A stretch of 64,000 nt of DNA, from positions 118,711-182,710 of the forward strand of contig NZ_JAAGWF010000018.1 of assembly GCF_010686765.1 (NCBI RefSeq), given 5' to 3'. The notes below the pieces were generated by a model. It made no database searches and was not told the origin of the DNA. It saw nothing but the letters and a program-made list of their open reading frames with translations. The position numbers were made by a program, and so were the translations under genes. The stretch's first letter is position 1. The number at the start of each line of letters is the position of its first letter. Source of the DNA: Geodermatophilus sabuli (GTDB lineage Bacteria > Actinomycetota > Actinomycetes > Mycobacteriales > Geodermatophilaceae). Positions 1 through 8,865 of the stretch are shown one piece after another.

Positions 1-1233
1 CGTGGGCCGCAGCGCGGTGGCGATCACGTCGGACACCTCCGTGAAGGCGTCGAGGTCGAAGCCGCGCGCCGCCAGTGCCGGGGTGCCGATGCGGACGCCG
101 GAGCTGACCATGGGCGGGCGGGGGTCGAAAGGGACGGCGTTGCGGTTCACGGTGATGCCGATCCCGTGCAGCCGGTCCTCGGCCTGCCGGCCGTCCAGGT
201 CGGAGTTCCGCAGGTCCACCAGGACGAGGTGGACGTCGGTGCCCCCGCTCACCACGCCGACGCCCGCCGCACGGGAGTCGGCGGCCAGCAGCCGGTCGGC
301 CAGTATCCGGGCACCGGCGAGGGTCCGCTGCTGACGCTCGCGGAAGGCCGGCTCACCGGCCAGCTTGAACGCCACCGCCTTGGCGGCGATGACGTGCTCC
401 AGGGGCCCGCCCTGCTGGCCGGGGAAGACCGCCGAGTTGACCTTCTTGGCCAGGTCAGCCGTGGCCAGGATGACGCCACCGCGCGGACCGCCGAGCGTCT
501 TGTGGGTCGTCGAGGTGACCACGTGCGCGTGCGGCACCGGGGAGGGGTGCAGCCCGGCAGCCACGAGCCCGGCGAAGTGGGCCATGTCCACCATCAGGTA
601 GGCCCCCACCTCGTCGGCGATCCGGCGGAACGCGGCGAAGTCCAGGTGGCGGGGGTAGGCCGACCAGCCGGCCACGATCAGCTTCGGCCGCCGCCGGCGC
701 GCCAGCTCCTCCACCTCTGCCATGTCGACCCGGTGGTCCTCGCGTCCCACGTGGTAGGCGGCGACGTCGTAGAGCTTGCCGGAGAAGTTGAGCCGCATGC
801 CGTGGGTCAGGTGTCCCCCGTGCGCCAGGTCGAGCCCGAGGATGGTGTCACCGGGCTCGAGGAGGGCGGACATCGCGGCCGCGTTGGCCTGTGCTCCCGA
901 GTGCGGCTGCACGTTGGCGTACTCGGCGCCGAACAACGCGGTCAGCCGGTCGATGGCCAGCTGCTCGATGACGTCGACGTGCTCGCAGCCGCCGTAGTAG
1001 CGCCGGCCCGGGTAGCCCTCGGCGTACTTGTTGGTGAGGACCGAGCCCTGGGCCTGCATGACGGCGAGCGGGGCGGAGTTCTCGCTGGCGATCATCTCCA
1101 GCGTGGTCTGCTGCCGGGTCAGCTCGGCGGCGATCGCCGCGGAGACCTCCGGGTCGGTGTCCGCCAGCGATCGGTCGAGCGCGTGGTCCTGGACCGCCGA
1201 GGCCGGCGGGGCTCCGTCGAGTTGGACGACCAT
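1..1233 (-). CDS. glyA: Serine hydroxymethyltransferase (3' end cut by window)
   Basis: PLP enzyme interconverting serine and glycine with transfer of a one-carbon unit to and from tetrahydrofolate in the cytoplasm. Read on the minus strand from ATG at 1233, the protein opens with the family's N-terminal pattern ending in TLEMIASEN. It has the PLP-lysine motif [12 protein letters not shown], with the lysine near residue 245. 411 codons lie in the window against a usual 420-430, so only the last residues are missing. It is the first visible gene of a block with a Rieske oxygenase, ferredoxin, reductase and BCCT transporter. In known betaine/sarcosine degraders a glyA copy recycles the glycine and C1 units released by demethylation. 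That role here is inferred; a general housekeeping glyA is the alternative. Confidence 0.95.
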   Translation of the reverse strand, partial: MVVQLDGAPPASAVQDHALDRSLADTDPEVSAAIAAELTRQQTTLEMIASENSAPLAVMQAQGSVLTNKYAEGYPGRRYYGGCEHVDVIEQLAIDRLTALFGAEYANVQPHSGAQANAAAMSALLEPGDTILGLDLAHGGHLTHGMRLNFSGKLYDVAAYHVGREDHRVDMAEVEELARRRRPKLIVAGWSAYPRHLDFAAFRRIADEVGAYLMVDMAHFAGLVAAGLHPSPVPHAHVVTSTTHKTLGGPRGGVILATADLAKKVNSAVFPGQQGGPLEHVIAAKAVAFKLAGEPAFRERQQRTLAGARILADRLLAADSRAAGVGVVSGGTDVHLVLVDLRNSDLDGRQAEDRLHGIGITVNRNAVPFDPRPPMVSSGVRIGTPALAARGFDLDAFTEVSDVIATALRPT

Positions 1234-1265
1234 GCCGGCGTCCCTCCTGTCGTGACAGTCCAGCA

Positions 1266-1279
1266 ACTGGTCCACCAGT
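1266..1279. promoter_or_regulatory. Dyad ACTGGT-CC-ACCAGT upstream of glyA
   Basis: A perfect 6-2-6 inverted repeat lies 33 bases upstream of the glyA start. The core TGGT/ACCA resembles operators of FadR-type GntR regulators. No such regulator is encoded in the window, so only the symmetry is observed and the binding protein is unknown. Confidence 0.4.
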
Positions 1280-1354
1280 CGTCTGGAACCGTGGGAGTTG
1301 TCGTGCGGGGTCGAGCGTGCGGCCGCAGTCAGGGCTGCCGGCGGGGGTCGGGCG

Positions 1355-2476
1355 TCAGTCCGACAGGCGCTGCGTCAGCCAGTCGTGGAAGGCGCCGATG
1401 TGGTGTTCGGAGGGCACCAGGACGCCGCCGTGGGCGTAGGCACGGGAGGACATGGCCGGCTGGGTCCGCTCGCAGGCGGCGAAGTCCTGCTCGTTGACGC
1501 GGTGGAACAACTCCACCGACCGCGACACGTCCTTGCCCGACTCGACCACCTCGTGCGTGTACAGCCAGTCGCACTGGACGATCGTCCGGTCCGCCGAGAC
1601 CGGGAACATGCGGTGGAAGATGACGTGGTCGGGCACCAGGTTGACGAACACCGTCGGCTTCACCGTGATGGCGTAGTAGCGGCGGTCCTGGTCCTCCTCG
1701 ACGCCCGGGAGCCGGTCGAAGCCCTCGCTGCCGTCGACCGTGAAGCCCTGGACGTCGCCCCCGAACTCCGCGCCGTGCCCGACGAAGTACTGCGCCGCGT
1801 AGCCGTCGGCGAACTCCGGGAGGACCTCGGTGAGCTCCGGGTGGATGGTCGCGCAGTGGTAGCACTCCATGAAGTTCTCGATGATCAGCTTCCAGTTCGC
1901 CTGGACGTCGTAGGTGATGCGGCGCCCCACCGACAGCGCGTCGAGGTCGTAGCGCTCGATCGCCGCCACGCTCCCGAGGCGCTCGACGACGGCGCCCATG
2001 ACGTCGTCCTCGAACGACGGCGGCTGCTCCGCCAGGCACACCCAGGCGTAGCCCAGCCACTCGCGCAACGCCACGGGCAGCAGGCCGTACTCGACCCGGT
2101 CGACGTCGGGCATCTTCGTCAGGTTCGGAGCCGCGACGAGCTTGCCCTCGAGGTCGTAGGTCCAGGCGTGGTAGGGACACTGGAAGGCCCGCTTGACCGC
2201 ACCGGAGTCCTCTGTGCAGATCTGCGCGCCGCGGTGCCGGCAGACGTTGAGGAACGCGCGGAGCCCGCCGTCCCGGCCGCGGACGACCAGCACGCTCTCC
2301 CGGCCGACCTGGACCTTCTCGAACGAGCCGGGCGTCGGCAGGTCGCTCGCGCGCACGGCACAGAACCACATGTCCTCGAAGACGCGGGACTGCTCCAGGG
2401 AGAACACGGCGGGGTCGGTGTAGTAGTGGCCCGGCAGGGTGGAGATGAGGCTCGCGGGCTGGTCGGTGGTGGTCAT
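1355..2476 (-). CDS. Rieske non-heme iron oxygenase, GbcA-like N-demethylase candidate
   Basis: Ring-hydroxylating-type oxygenase alpha subunit of 373 residues. The N-terminal Rieske domain binds a 2Fe-2S cluster through C79-x-H81 and C100-x2-H103. The catalytic domain has the mononuclear iron motif around N201-x2-E-x2-H207-x4-H212. ATG at 2476 is preferred over an upstream start at 2521 because it follows a GAGG ribosome site and gives the normal N-terminus. The single-subunit form and its neighbours (Rieske ferredoxin, ferredoxin reductase, BCCT transporter, GlyA) fit oxygenases that demethylate glycine betaine, stachydrine or related quaternary amines, releasing formaldehyde. An aromatic substrate is not excluded. 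It is transcribed divergently from the ferredoxin gene, with the IclR gene between them. Confidence 0.85.
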   Translation of the reverse strand: MTTTDQPASLISTLPGHYYTDPAVFSLEQSRVFEDMWFCAVRASDLPTPGSFEKVQVGRESVLVVRGRDGGLRAFLNVCRHRGAQICTEDSGAVKRAFQCPYHAWTYDLEGKLVAAPNLTKMPDVDRVEYGLLPVALREWLGYAWVCLAEQPPSFEDDVMGAVVERLGSVAAIERYDLDALSVGRRITYDVQANWKLIIENFMECYHCATIHPELTEVLPEFADGYAAQYFVGHGAEFGGDVQGFTVDGSEGFDRLPGVEEDQDRRYYAITVKPTVFVNLVPDHVIFHRMFPVSADRTIVQCDWLYTHEVVESGKDVSRSVELFHRVNEQDFAACERTQPAMSSRAYAHGGVLVPSEHHIGAFHDWLTQRLSD

Positions 2477-2596
2477 ACGGCACCTCGGGGTTCCGTCGGA
2501 CGATGCGATGTGGGAGGACACGTCGGTGGTCGCACGACGCAGCGTCTGCGACCCATCACCGTCGTCGTCCAGCCAGCGAGCTCACGACGACCGCTG

Positions 2597-2634
2597 TGTT
2601 GCACATTACTCATCAGCGTGCGTGATGCGCAACA
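2597..2634. promoter_or_regulatory. Putative IclR operator before the Rieske oxygenase
   Basis: Outer half-sites TGTTGC and GCAACA frame a 38-base stretch about 120 bases upstream of the oxygenase start. Within it, 2617-2633 matches the perfect dyad at 3624-3640 at 12 of 17 positions, including the half-site CGCAAC. The shared pattern suggests one regulator, most simply the adjacent IclR protein. Binding is inferred. Confidence 0.5.
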
Positions 2635-2726
2635 ACCTACGCAGACGAGTCCGCGATGTCCCGCCCCTCCGGAGAGGGCCCACGTCACCGCCGAGCCGGG
2701 GCCCTCGCTCGGAGCGCCCCGCCGGG

Positions 2727-3527
2727 TCAGCGGCCGGGACCGAAGAAGCCGAGCCGCCGGCTGAGCTCGTCCGCGCCCGTCACGACCCGCCGCGCGATCC
2801 GCGGGAAGTCCTCCGGGTCCATGCGGAAGGACGGCCCGGAGACACTGAGCGCGGCGATCACGTCGCCTCCCACGCCGCGGACGGGAGCGGCGAGGGCGTT
2901 CAGCCCGACCTCGTACTCCTCGACGGTGGCGCCCCATCCTTGCTCGACGATCCGGTCGAGGTGCTGTCGCAACACCTCGGAGTCGGTGATCGTGCCGGGG
3001 GTGAAGCGCTGCAGGTCCCGGGACAGCACGTCCTTGCGGACGGCGTCGGGAGCGTGCGCCAGGAGGACCTTGCCGCTCGACGTCGTGTGCAGCGGCGTGC
3101 CCTGCCCCACCCAGTTGTGCGTGCTGAGGGCGGCCGGCCCGCGGGCCTGGCTGACGTTCACCGCCCGGTCGACGTCGAGGATGGCGATGTTGACCGTCTC
3201 CTCGAGGTCCGCGGCCAGCGCCTCGCAGATGGGCCGCCCCTCGCGGGCGATGTCCAGCTGTGCCGCGGCGGCGCCCGCCAGGCGCACGATGCCGAAGCCG
3301 AGCCGGTACTTGCCCCGATCGGCCAGCTGCTCGACGAAGCCACGGCTCTCCAGCGCGGCGACGAGCCGGAACGCCGTGGACTTGTGCACACCGAGCTCCG
3401 CGGCCACCTCCGTGACCCCGGCCTCTCCCTGCGCCGCCAGGATCTCCAGGACGCTCAGCGCGCGGTCGACGGACTGGACGACGGCGATCGATCCCCGTTC
3501 TGCGTTCTCTCCCTGCGGCCCGCTCAT
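2727..3527 (-). CDS. IclR-family transcriptional regulator
   Basis: 266-residue regulator. The N-terminal winged helix (about residues 15-75) includes GVTEVAAELGVHKSTAFRLVAALESRG, abbreviated here as the recognition segment HKSTAFRLV. The C-terminal effector domain (about 90-260) has the family-typical TTSSGKVLLA and late EYEVGLNALAAPVR segments. ATG at 3527 is chosen because the longer reading lacks IclR homology. It lies between the oxygenase gene and the divergent ferredoxin gene, so it probably controls both. IclR proteins can repress or activate on binding small aromatic or organic acids; the ligand is unknown. The GTTGC/GCAAC dyads on either side are its likely targets. Confidence 0.92.
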   Translation of the reverse strand: MSGPQGENAERGSIAVVQSVDRALSVLEILAAQGEAGVTEVAAELGVHKSTAFRLVAALESRGFVEQLADRGKYRLGFGIVRLAGAAAAQLDIAREGRPICEALAADLEETVNIAILDVDRAVNVSQARGPAALSTHNWVGQGTPLHTTSSGKVLLAHAPDAVRKDVLSRDLQRFTPGTITDSEVLRQHLDRIVEQGWGATVEEYEVGLNALAAPVRGVGGDVIAALSVSGPSFRMDPEDFPRIARRVVTGADELSRRLGFFGPGR

Positions 3528-3623
3528 GATCAGAGCGTAGGGGGCCCGGCGATGCACACGCCCCCGTCGTCCCCTTGACGGGGGAGCCGACCCGCCGCCA
3601 TGCTGTTGCGCTATCGGCATCCA

Positions 3624-3640
3624 GTTGCGATATTCGCAAC
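3624..3640. promoter_or_regulatory. Perfect dyad GTTGCGA-tat-TCGCAAC, putative IclR operator
   Basis: A perfect 7-3-7 inverted repeat sits in the 132-base gap between the divergent IclR and ferredoxin genes, 20 bases before the ferredoxin start. An extra half-site GTTGCG lies at 3605-3610. The position allows both autoregulation and control of the ferredoxin-reductase operon. A related site precedes the oxygenase gene at 2617-2633. Confidence 0.6.
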
Positions 3641-3659
3641 ACGATCTGCTGGAGCGCTC

Positions 3660-3980
3660 ATGATCCCGGTCTGCCCCACGAACGCGCTGCCGCCCGGCGA
3701 GGCGACCCGAGTGGAGGCCGATGAGCCCATCGCGGTCTTCAACGTCGATGGCGAGCTCTACGCGATCGACGACACCTGCACCCACCAGGACGCCTCGCTG
3801 GCCGACGGCTGGCTGGACGGCTGTGCCGTGGAGTGTCCGCTGCACGCCTCGTGCTTCGACCTGCGGACCGGCAAGGTGTCCGGCCCGCCCGCGAAGAGGC
3901 CGGTCCGCACGCACCGGGTCGTCGTCCAGGACGACATGATCTACGTCCTCCCGCACCCGGCCGAGGAGGGAGCCGCATGA
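3660..3980 (+). CDS. Rieske-type 2Fe-2S ferredoxin
   Basis: 106-residue soluble ferredoxin of the dioxygenase type. Cluster ligands are C40-x-H42 and C59-x2-H62, followed by the usual FDLRTG strand. ATG at 3660 is preferred over an upstream start at 3600 because it follows GGAG by about seven bases and gives the family length. It should carry electrons from the reductase encoded next to the Rieske oxygenase. Its TGA stop overlaps the ATG of the reductase gene by four bases (ATGA), so the two are translationally coupled. A role as small subunit of nitrite reductase is unlikely in this setting. Confidence 0.93.
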   Translation: MIPVCPTNALPPGEATRVEADEPIAVFNVDGELYAIDDTCTHQDASLADGWLDGCAVECPLHASCFDLRTGKVSGPPAKRPVRTHRVVVQDDMIYVLPHPAEEGAA

Positions 3981-5149
3981 GCGCCACGGTCGCCGTGATC
4001 GGCGCCTCCCTGGCCGGCCTGTCGGCCGCGCGCGCACTGCGCGCCCGGTCGTACGAGGGCCGCATCGTGGTCGTCGGCGACGAGGTGCACGCGCCCTACG
4101 ACCGCCCCCCGCTGTCCAAGGAGTTCCTCGCCGGCACGGCGTCGCTGGAGGACATCGCCCTGGGCGCCCCCGACGACGAGGCCCTCGGTCTCGAGTGGCG
4201 GCTGGGCACCCGGGCGGTCGGCCTGGACCGCCACACCCGGTCGGTGGTGCTGGACGACGGCAGCGAGCTCCGGGCGGACGGCGTCGTCCTCGCCACCGGC
4301 GCCCGCGCTCGGCGCCTGCCGGGCAGTGACGGGCTCGACGGCGTGCACGTCCTCCGCTCACTGGACGACGCCATCGCCCTGCGCGAGGACCTGGCCAGCG
4401 CGCGACGGCTCGTCGTCATCGGCGCCGGCTTCATCGGGGCCGAGGTCGCGTCCACGGCCCGGGCGCTCGGCCTGGAGGTCACCGTCGTCGAGACCCAGCC
4501 CGTCCCGCTCGCCGGCCCACTGGGCGCGGACATGGGCGCCGTCTGCGCCGGCCTGCACGCCGACCGCGGCACCCGGCTGCTGGTCGGCACGGGGGTCGCC
4601 GGGCTGGTCGGCACGGGCAGGGTGCAGGCCGTCGAGCTGACCGACGGCACGCGCCTGCCCGCCGACGTGGTGGTCGTGGGCATCGGCGCCGTCCCGAACA
4701 CCGAGTGGCTGGCCGACTCGGGAGTGGCCCTCGGCAACGGCGTCCTCACCGACGCGCGCGGCGCGACGAACCTCCCGGGTGTGGTGGCGGTGGGCGACTG
4801 CGCCGCCGCATGGTCGCCCGCGGCGGAGCGCCACGTCCGCATCGAGCACTGGACCAACGCGCTCGAGCAGCCGGCCACCGCGGCCGCCACCCTCCTGGGC
4901 GCCACCACGCCGGCGCCGGCGCCGCCGCCGTACTTCTGGTCCGACCAGTACGGGGCCCGCATCCAGTTCGCGGGCGCACGCCGCGACGGCGACGTCACCC
5001 GCGTGGTGGAGGGGAGCTGCGCCGAGCGCAGCTTCCTGGTGGTCTACGAGCGCGACGGGCACCCCGTGGCCGTCCTCGCGATGAACCAGCCCCGCCTGTT
5101 CACCCGGTGGCGCCGGCAGCTGCGCTCGGCCGTGCCGTCCGCCTCCTGA
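3977..5149 (+). CDS. FAD-dependent ferredoxin reductase
   Basis: 390-residue NAD(P)H:ferredoxin oxidoreductase of the rubredoxin/BphA4 type. An FAD Rossmann motif (VIGASLAGLSAA) is at the N-terminus. A second dinucleotide motif (VVIGAGFIGAEVAS) lies near residue 150, and the FAD-contact segment VVAVGDCA is near 275. A C-terminal reductase domain follows. It overlaps the ferredoxin gene by four bases and completes a three-component system with the Rieske oxygenase. A strong hairpin follows the stop codon at 5193-5223, closing the operon. Confidence 0.93.
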   Translation: MSATVAVIGASLAGLSAARALRARSYEGRIVVVGDEVHAPYDRPPLSKEFLAGTASLEDIALGAPDDEALGLEWRLGTRAVGLDRHTRSVVLDDGSELRADGVVLATGARARRLPGSDGLDGVHVLRSLDDAIALREDLASARRLVVIGAGFIGAEVASTARALGLEVTVVETQPVPLAGPLGADMGAVCAGLHADRGTRLLVGTGVAGLVGTGRVQAVELTDGTRLPADVVVVGIGAVPNTEWLADSGVALGNGVLTDARGATNLPGVVAVGDCAAAWSPAAERHVRIEHWTNALEQPATAAATLLGATTPAPAPPPYFWSDQYGARIQFAGARRDGDVTRVVEGSCAERSFLVVYERDGHPVAVLAMNQPRLFTRWRRQLRSAVPSAS

Positions 5150-5192
5150 CCCCAGGCGCCGCGACCGCCGCGGCCTGCGCCGGGGCCCCGCA

Positions 5193-5223
5193 CCCCTGGA
5201 CCGCCGACACGGCGGTCCAGGGG
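5193..5223 (+). terminator. 13-bp hairpin after the ferredoxin reductase
   Basis: A perfect 13-base stem (CCCCTGGACCGCC pairing with its complement) with a five-base loop GACAC lies 43 bases after the reductase stop. There is no clear T-tract, as is common for actinobacterial terminators. Confidence 0.75.
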
Positions 5224-5421
5224 TGTTCGACGTGAGACACCGGCCCGGGCGAGGTGGAGCGGGTGCGGTGACGCCCCTCCCGGCCACTCCCGGACCCGGC
5301 CGCACGCCGGCCCCGGCGCCCGGGACCGGCCGGCTCCCGTGGACGCGCGTGCGCCGCAGCCCCGCGTGGCCGGGGCGCGGGGCGCGGGGCACGGTGGTAC
5401 CGGGTCGCGTCGACACGAGGA

Positions 5422-5470
5422 GGCCTCCCGGCAGTGGAGGGCGGTCGAGCCGCTCCACTGCCGGGAGGCC
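5422..5470 (-). terminator. 18-bp hairpin after the BCCT gene
   Basis: Arms of 18 perfectly complementary bases (5422-5439 and 5453-5470) enclose a 13-base loop. It lies 20 bases beyond the BCCT stop codon and also faces the convergent reductase operon, so it may act in both directions. Confidence 0.75.
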
Positions 5471-5489
5471 GCCACGTGCGGCTGGGGTG

Positions 5490-7457
5490 CTAGTCCCGCG
5501 GATCCCGCGGACGTCCCACGGGTTCCGCCTCGGGCTGCACGTGGGAGGGGACGGACGGACCCTCCGCCACGAAGTTGCCGGTGCCGACCGGCCGCTGGCC
5601 AGCCCCTTGCGGGGTCGTCGGGGCCCCCTCCGCCGCGGCGGCGTCCGGTGCACCGGTGCTCCGCGACGGTTCCACGACGATGACGAAGTCGTCCCCGTGC
5701 CGGCTGATGCCGTCGACGACCGCCTGCTCGATGGCCAGGCTGGCGTAGGTGCCGCGCAGCACGATGGGGTCACGCCGCAGGTCCTTGACCAGGCTCACGG
5801 CCATCGCCGCCATCACGAGGGCGAACGGCAGCGCCGCGATGATCGTCAGGTTCTGCAGCCCGGTCAGCGCCGCCCCGTCCTCACCCAGCAGCAGCATGAT
5901 CGCCGCGACGGAACCCATCACGACGCCCCAGAAGACGACGACCCAGCGGCTGGGTTCCAGGGTCCCGCGCTGCGAGAGCGACCCCATGACGATGGAGGCC
6001 GCGTCCGCACCGGAGACGAAGAAGATCGCCACGAGCACCATCACCAGCACCGTCGCGGCGGTGGCGAGGGGGTACTCGCGCAGGACGGCGAAGAGCTGCC
6101 CCTCGGTCGTGCCCTGCCCGGCGACGTCGAGACCGCCGCGCTGGGCGGCGATCCCCGCCCCGCCGAACACGGCGAACCACAGCAGGCTGACCAGGCTGGG
6201 CACCAGCAGCACGCCCGTGACGAACTGGCGGATGGTCCGGCCGCGGCTGATGCGCGCGATGAACAGCCCGACGAACGGCGTCCAGCTGATCCACCAGGCC
6301 CAGTAGAAGACCGTCCAGCCGCGCAGCCAGGCGGCCATCGGGTCCCCACCGGTGGCCTCGGTGCGTGCGGCCATCTCGCCGAGGTCGGAGAAGTAACTGC
6401 CGACGGCGTCCGGGATCAGGTTGAGGATGAAGATGGTCGGGCCGACGACGAAGACGAACGCCGCGAGCAGCAGGGCCAGCACCATGTTGGTGTTGGACAG
6501 CCACTGGATGCCGCGCGCGATGCCGGAGACGGCCGAGGCGACGAAGGCTGCGGTGAGCACCGCGACGATCGCGACCAGCACGCCGTTGCCGACGTCCCCC
6601 GCCCAGCCGAGGATCTGCACACCGCTGCCGATCTGCAGGGCGCCCAGGCCGAGCGACGCCGCCGATCCGAACAGGGTCGCGAAGATGGCCAGGACGTCGA
6701 TGACCCGGCCGGCCGGACCCGTCGCGCGGCGCTCGCCGAGGAGCGGGATGAACGCGGAGCTGATCAGCTGCCGGCGGCCCCGCCGGAAGGTGCCATAGGC
6801 GACGGCCAGACCGACGACGGCGTACATCGCCCACGGGTGCAGCGTCCAGTGGAACAGCGTGGTGGCCATCGCCGTCTGGATGGCCTCGGCCGACTCCCCC
6901 TGGACCGTGAGCGGCGGCGGGGCGACGAAGTGCGACAGCGGCTCGGCGACCCCGAAGAACATCAGCCCGATGCCCATGCCGGCGCTGAACATCATCGCGA
7001 TCCACGAGATGGTGCGGAACTCCGGCCGCTCTCCGTCGCGTCCCAGCGGGATCCGCCCGTACTTGCTGGCGGCCAGCCAGATCACGAAGACCACGAACGC
7101 CGACGCGAGGAGCACGAACAGCCAGCCGAGGTTGCCGGTGACCCATCCGAGCACCGAACCGCTCGCCGTCCCGAGGCCCGTCGGGCTGGCGAAGCCCCAG
7201 ACGACGAAGCCCAGTGCCATGGCGGCCGCGATGGCGAACAGGACCCGGTCGACGGCCCAGCGGTGGTCGGCGACGCAGGGCGGCGACTCCGCGATGGCCG
7301 GGTGGGTCCCGGTCGTCGCTGCGTCCGTGGCGCCGACGGATGGGGAGTCCCCACCCGCACCGGTGGCGCCGCGCTCGGTCGTCGACCCGGGCCCGGCGTC
7401 GTCGGCCAGGCCTGGTGGGCGGGTGGACGAGGCCTGCTCCCTACGCGGTTGCTCCAT
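5490..7457 (-). CDS. BCCT-family betaine/choline transporter
   Basis: 655-residue secondary transporter of the betaine-choline-carnitine family with about 12 membrane helices. Family marks seen are GMGIGLMFFGVAEP in the unwound helix and the signature YWAWWISWTPFVGLFIARIS with its aromatic substrate box. The GMGIG segment is typical of sodium-coupled betaine/choline carriers. The roughly 75-residue N-terminal tail and 90-residue C-terminal tail are cytoplasmic and low-complexity. ATG at 7457 is chosen because GGGGAG stands four bases upstream; a start at 7469 is possible. Neighbouring demethylation genes suggest uptake of a quaternary amine as carbon or nitrogen source rather than only osmoprotection. 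Substrate is inferred. Confidence 0.93.
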   Translation of the reverse strand: MEQPRREQASSTRPPGLADDAGPGSTTERGATGAGGDSPSVGATDAATTGTHPAIAESPPCVADHRWAVDRVLFAIAAAMALGFVVWGFASPTGLGTASGSVLGWVTGNLGWLFVLLASAFVVFVIWLAASKYGRIPLGRDGERPEFRTISWIAMMFSAGMGIGLMFFGVAEPLSHFVAPPPLTVQGESAEAIQTAMATTLFHWTLHPWAMYAVVGLAVAYGTFRRGRRQLISSAFIPLLGERRATGPAGRVIDVLAIFATLFGSAASLGLGALQIGSGVQILGWAGDVGNGVLVAIVAVLTAAFVASAVSGIARGIQWLSNTNMVLALLLAAFVFVVGPTIFILNLIPDAVGSYFSDLGEMAARTEATGGDPMAAWLRGWTVFYWAWWISWTPFVGLFIARISRGRTIRQFVTGVLLVPSLVSLLWFAVFGGAGIAAQRGGLDVAGQGTTEGQLFAVLREYPLATAATVLVMVLVAIFFVSGADAASIVMGSLSQRGTLEPSRWVVVFWGVVMGSVAAIMLLLGEDGAALTGLQNLTIIAALPFALVMAAMAVSLVKDLRRDPIVLRGTYASLAIEQAVVDGISRHGDDFVIVVEPSRSTGAPDAAAAEGAPTTPQGAGQRPVGTGNFVAEGPSVPSHVQPEAEPVGRPRDPRD

Positions 7458-7815
7458 GACACTCCCCATTCGTTGTTGCGTCATCCGAGACCGGCTTCGC
7501 ATGAGGGAACCAGAGCGTCAGTCGTGGAACAAGAGCCCGACGTGATTGTTTACACAGTCCCGGCTCGACCCGGACACTGCGTCACGTCTGCGTGACGACG
7601 AGGTCACGCGGTTCCGAGCACTCCCCCTCCGGCCGCGTCCGGCGGCCCGGGGCGCCCGAGGCGGAGCGGGCCGGCGGGTGGACCGCCCGGCCCCGGCGCG
7701 ATGGGTCGTCGACTGTGGACGACGGCTCGTGGGTCGTAGGTTGGCGGCCGGGCGGCCGGACCCGTCGGGGGCTTCGTGGACCGCACGCGACCATCCGATG
7801 GAGGAGAGACGGCCG
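7458..7815. promoter_or_regulatory. Divergent promoter region with dyad CGTCACG-tctg-CGTGACG
   Basis: The 358-base gap between the BCCT gene and the CmcJ-like gene contains no supported ORF. A perfect 7-4-7 inverted repeat lies at 7580-7597, and a further half-site GTCACGCG follows at 7613. An AT-richer patch, TGATTGTTTACAC, lies at about 7542-7554 and may mark a promoter. The dyad is well placed to act on both divergent genes. The cognate regulator is unknown. Confidence 0.5.
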
Positions 7816-8649
7816 ATGAGCACCATGGAGCAGAGCAGGGACGTCGCGCTGGAGCCGGTGCGCGCCACGCTGAACTACAGCGTCCCGACCGGTCAGCGAC
7901 CGCGCCTGGACAACGACGACTACTCGCGGAGCCTGACGTTCCTGACGCCGGTCGAGATGCCGGTCGTCGACGGCGCCGGACTCCCGACGCCCCCCACGCT
8001 GGAGGCCGAGGGCTTCGTCTGTCTGCCCCACCGGGTCGACGTGACCGGTGTCGCCGACTCGGGCGACGCCCGGGACCGGTACATCGCGGACATGAAGCGC
8101 TTCATGCTCGAGCTCAGCGGGGCCGACGAGATCCTGATCGCGCCTCGCGCGGTGGTGCGACGCCAGGCCCATGTCGCCGCGACCACGGCCAACGAGACAC
8201 CGACCGTGGACTTCGTGCACTCCGACTTCTCGTTCGCGGGGTCCCCCGACCCCGAGACCGGCGGGTACGGCGTGCCGTCGCGGGCCGACGTCCGGCGGAC
8301 CGCGTCCTTCAACCAGTGGCGGCTGTTGTCGCCGGGTCCGACCCAGCGCCCGCTCGCCCTCTGCGACGCGCGCACGGTGGCGGCCGAGGACGTGATCCCC
8401 GGCGACTCGGTCTTCCCGGCGCGCGACTGGTCGTTCGAGCTCGCGTTCATCGGGCACGACCCCGACCACCGGTGGGTCTACTTCCCCGGCCTGACCAGCG
8501 AGCAGGTGCTGGTCTTCAAGCAGGCCGATTCCGATCCCGGTCGACCGCGGGTCGTCCCCCACACGGCGTTCACCGACCCGTCCTGCCCTCCCGGGGCGGC
8601 ACCACGGATCAGCGTCGAGACCCGCTGCATCGCCGTCTGGTACAGCTGA
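7816..8649 (+). CDS. CmcJ/NvfI-family oxygenase
   Basis: 277-residue protein resembling the CmcJ/NvfI family of putative 2-oxoglutarate/iron hydroxylases known from cephamycin and fungal meroterpenoid clusters. It shows an H-x-D pair (VHSDFS), the family segment VYFPGLTSEQVLVFKQ-DSDP, the PHTAF histidine and a late conserved arginine near the C-terminus. ATG at 7816 follows GGAGAGACGG. It stands alone: no biosynthetic partner is adjacent, and it is divergent from the BCCT transporter with a shared dyad between them. The substrate cannot be told from sequence. Hydroxylation or desaturation of a small imported compound is a guess. Confidence 0.75.
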   Translation: MSTMEQSRDVALEPVRATLNYSVPTGQRPRLDNDDYSRSLTFLTPVEMPVVDGAGLPTPPTLEAEGFVCLPHRVDVTGVADSGDARDRYIADMKRFMLELSGADEILIAPRAVVRRQAHVAATTANETPTVDFVHSDFSFAGSPDPETGGYGVPSRADVRRTASFNQWRLLSPGPTQRPLALCDARTVAAEDVIPGDSVFPARDWSFELAFIGHDPDHRWVYFPGLTSEQVLVFKQADSDPGRPRVVPHTAFTDPSCPPGAAPRISVETRCIAVWYS

Positions 8650-8865
8650 GGCGGCCCGGCGCGACGGCGGCGGCAGACGGGCCGGCCCCGCGCCGCGAGG
8701 CCGGCGGGCAGCCCGAGCAGCCGGTGCGCACGACCGCCACCGCGGACTACGCGCGTTCCTGCAGGTCGCCCTCGCCGAGCGCCCGTGGCCACCGCCCGCG
8801 TCGCCCGGAGATCCCCTCGTCGGGTCAGGCCGGGACGCCGTCGACGACACTGCCGGGCACCACGG

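Noticed and set aside
1234..1354. Glycine riboswitch upstream of glyA
   Set aside because: The 120-base gap shows only a short operator-like palindrome and no glycine-aptamer core.
5223..7595. 790-codon plus-strand frame
   Set aside because: Antisense to the well-supported BCCT gene, with low-complexity composition and no homology.
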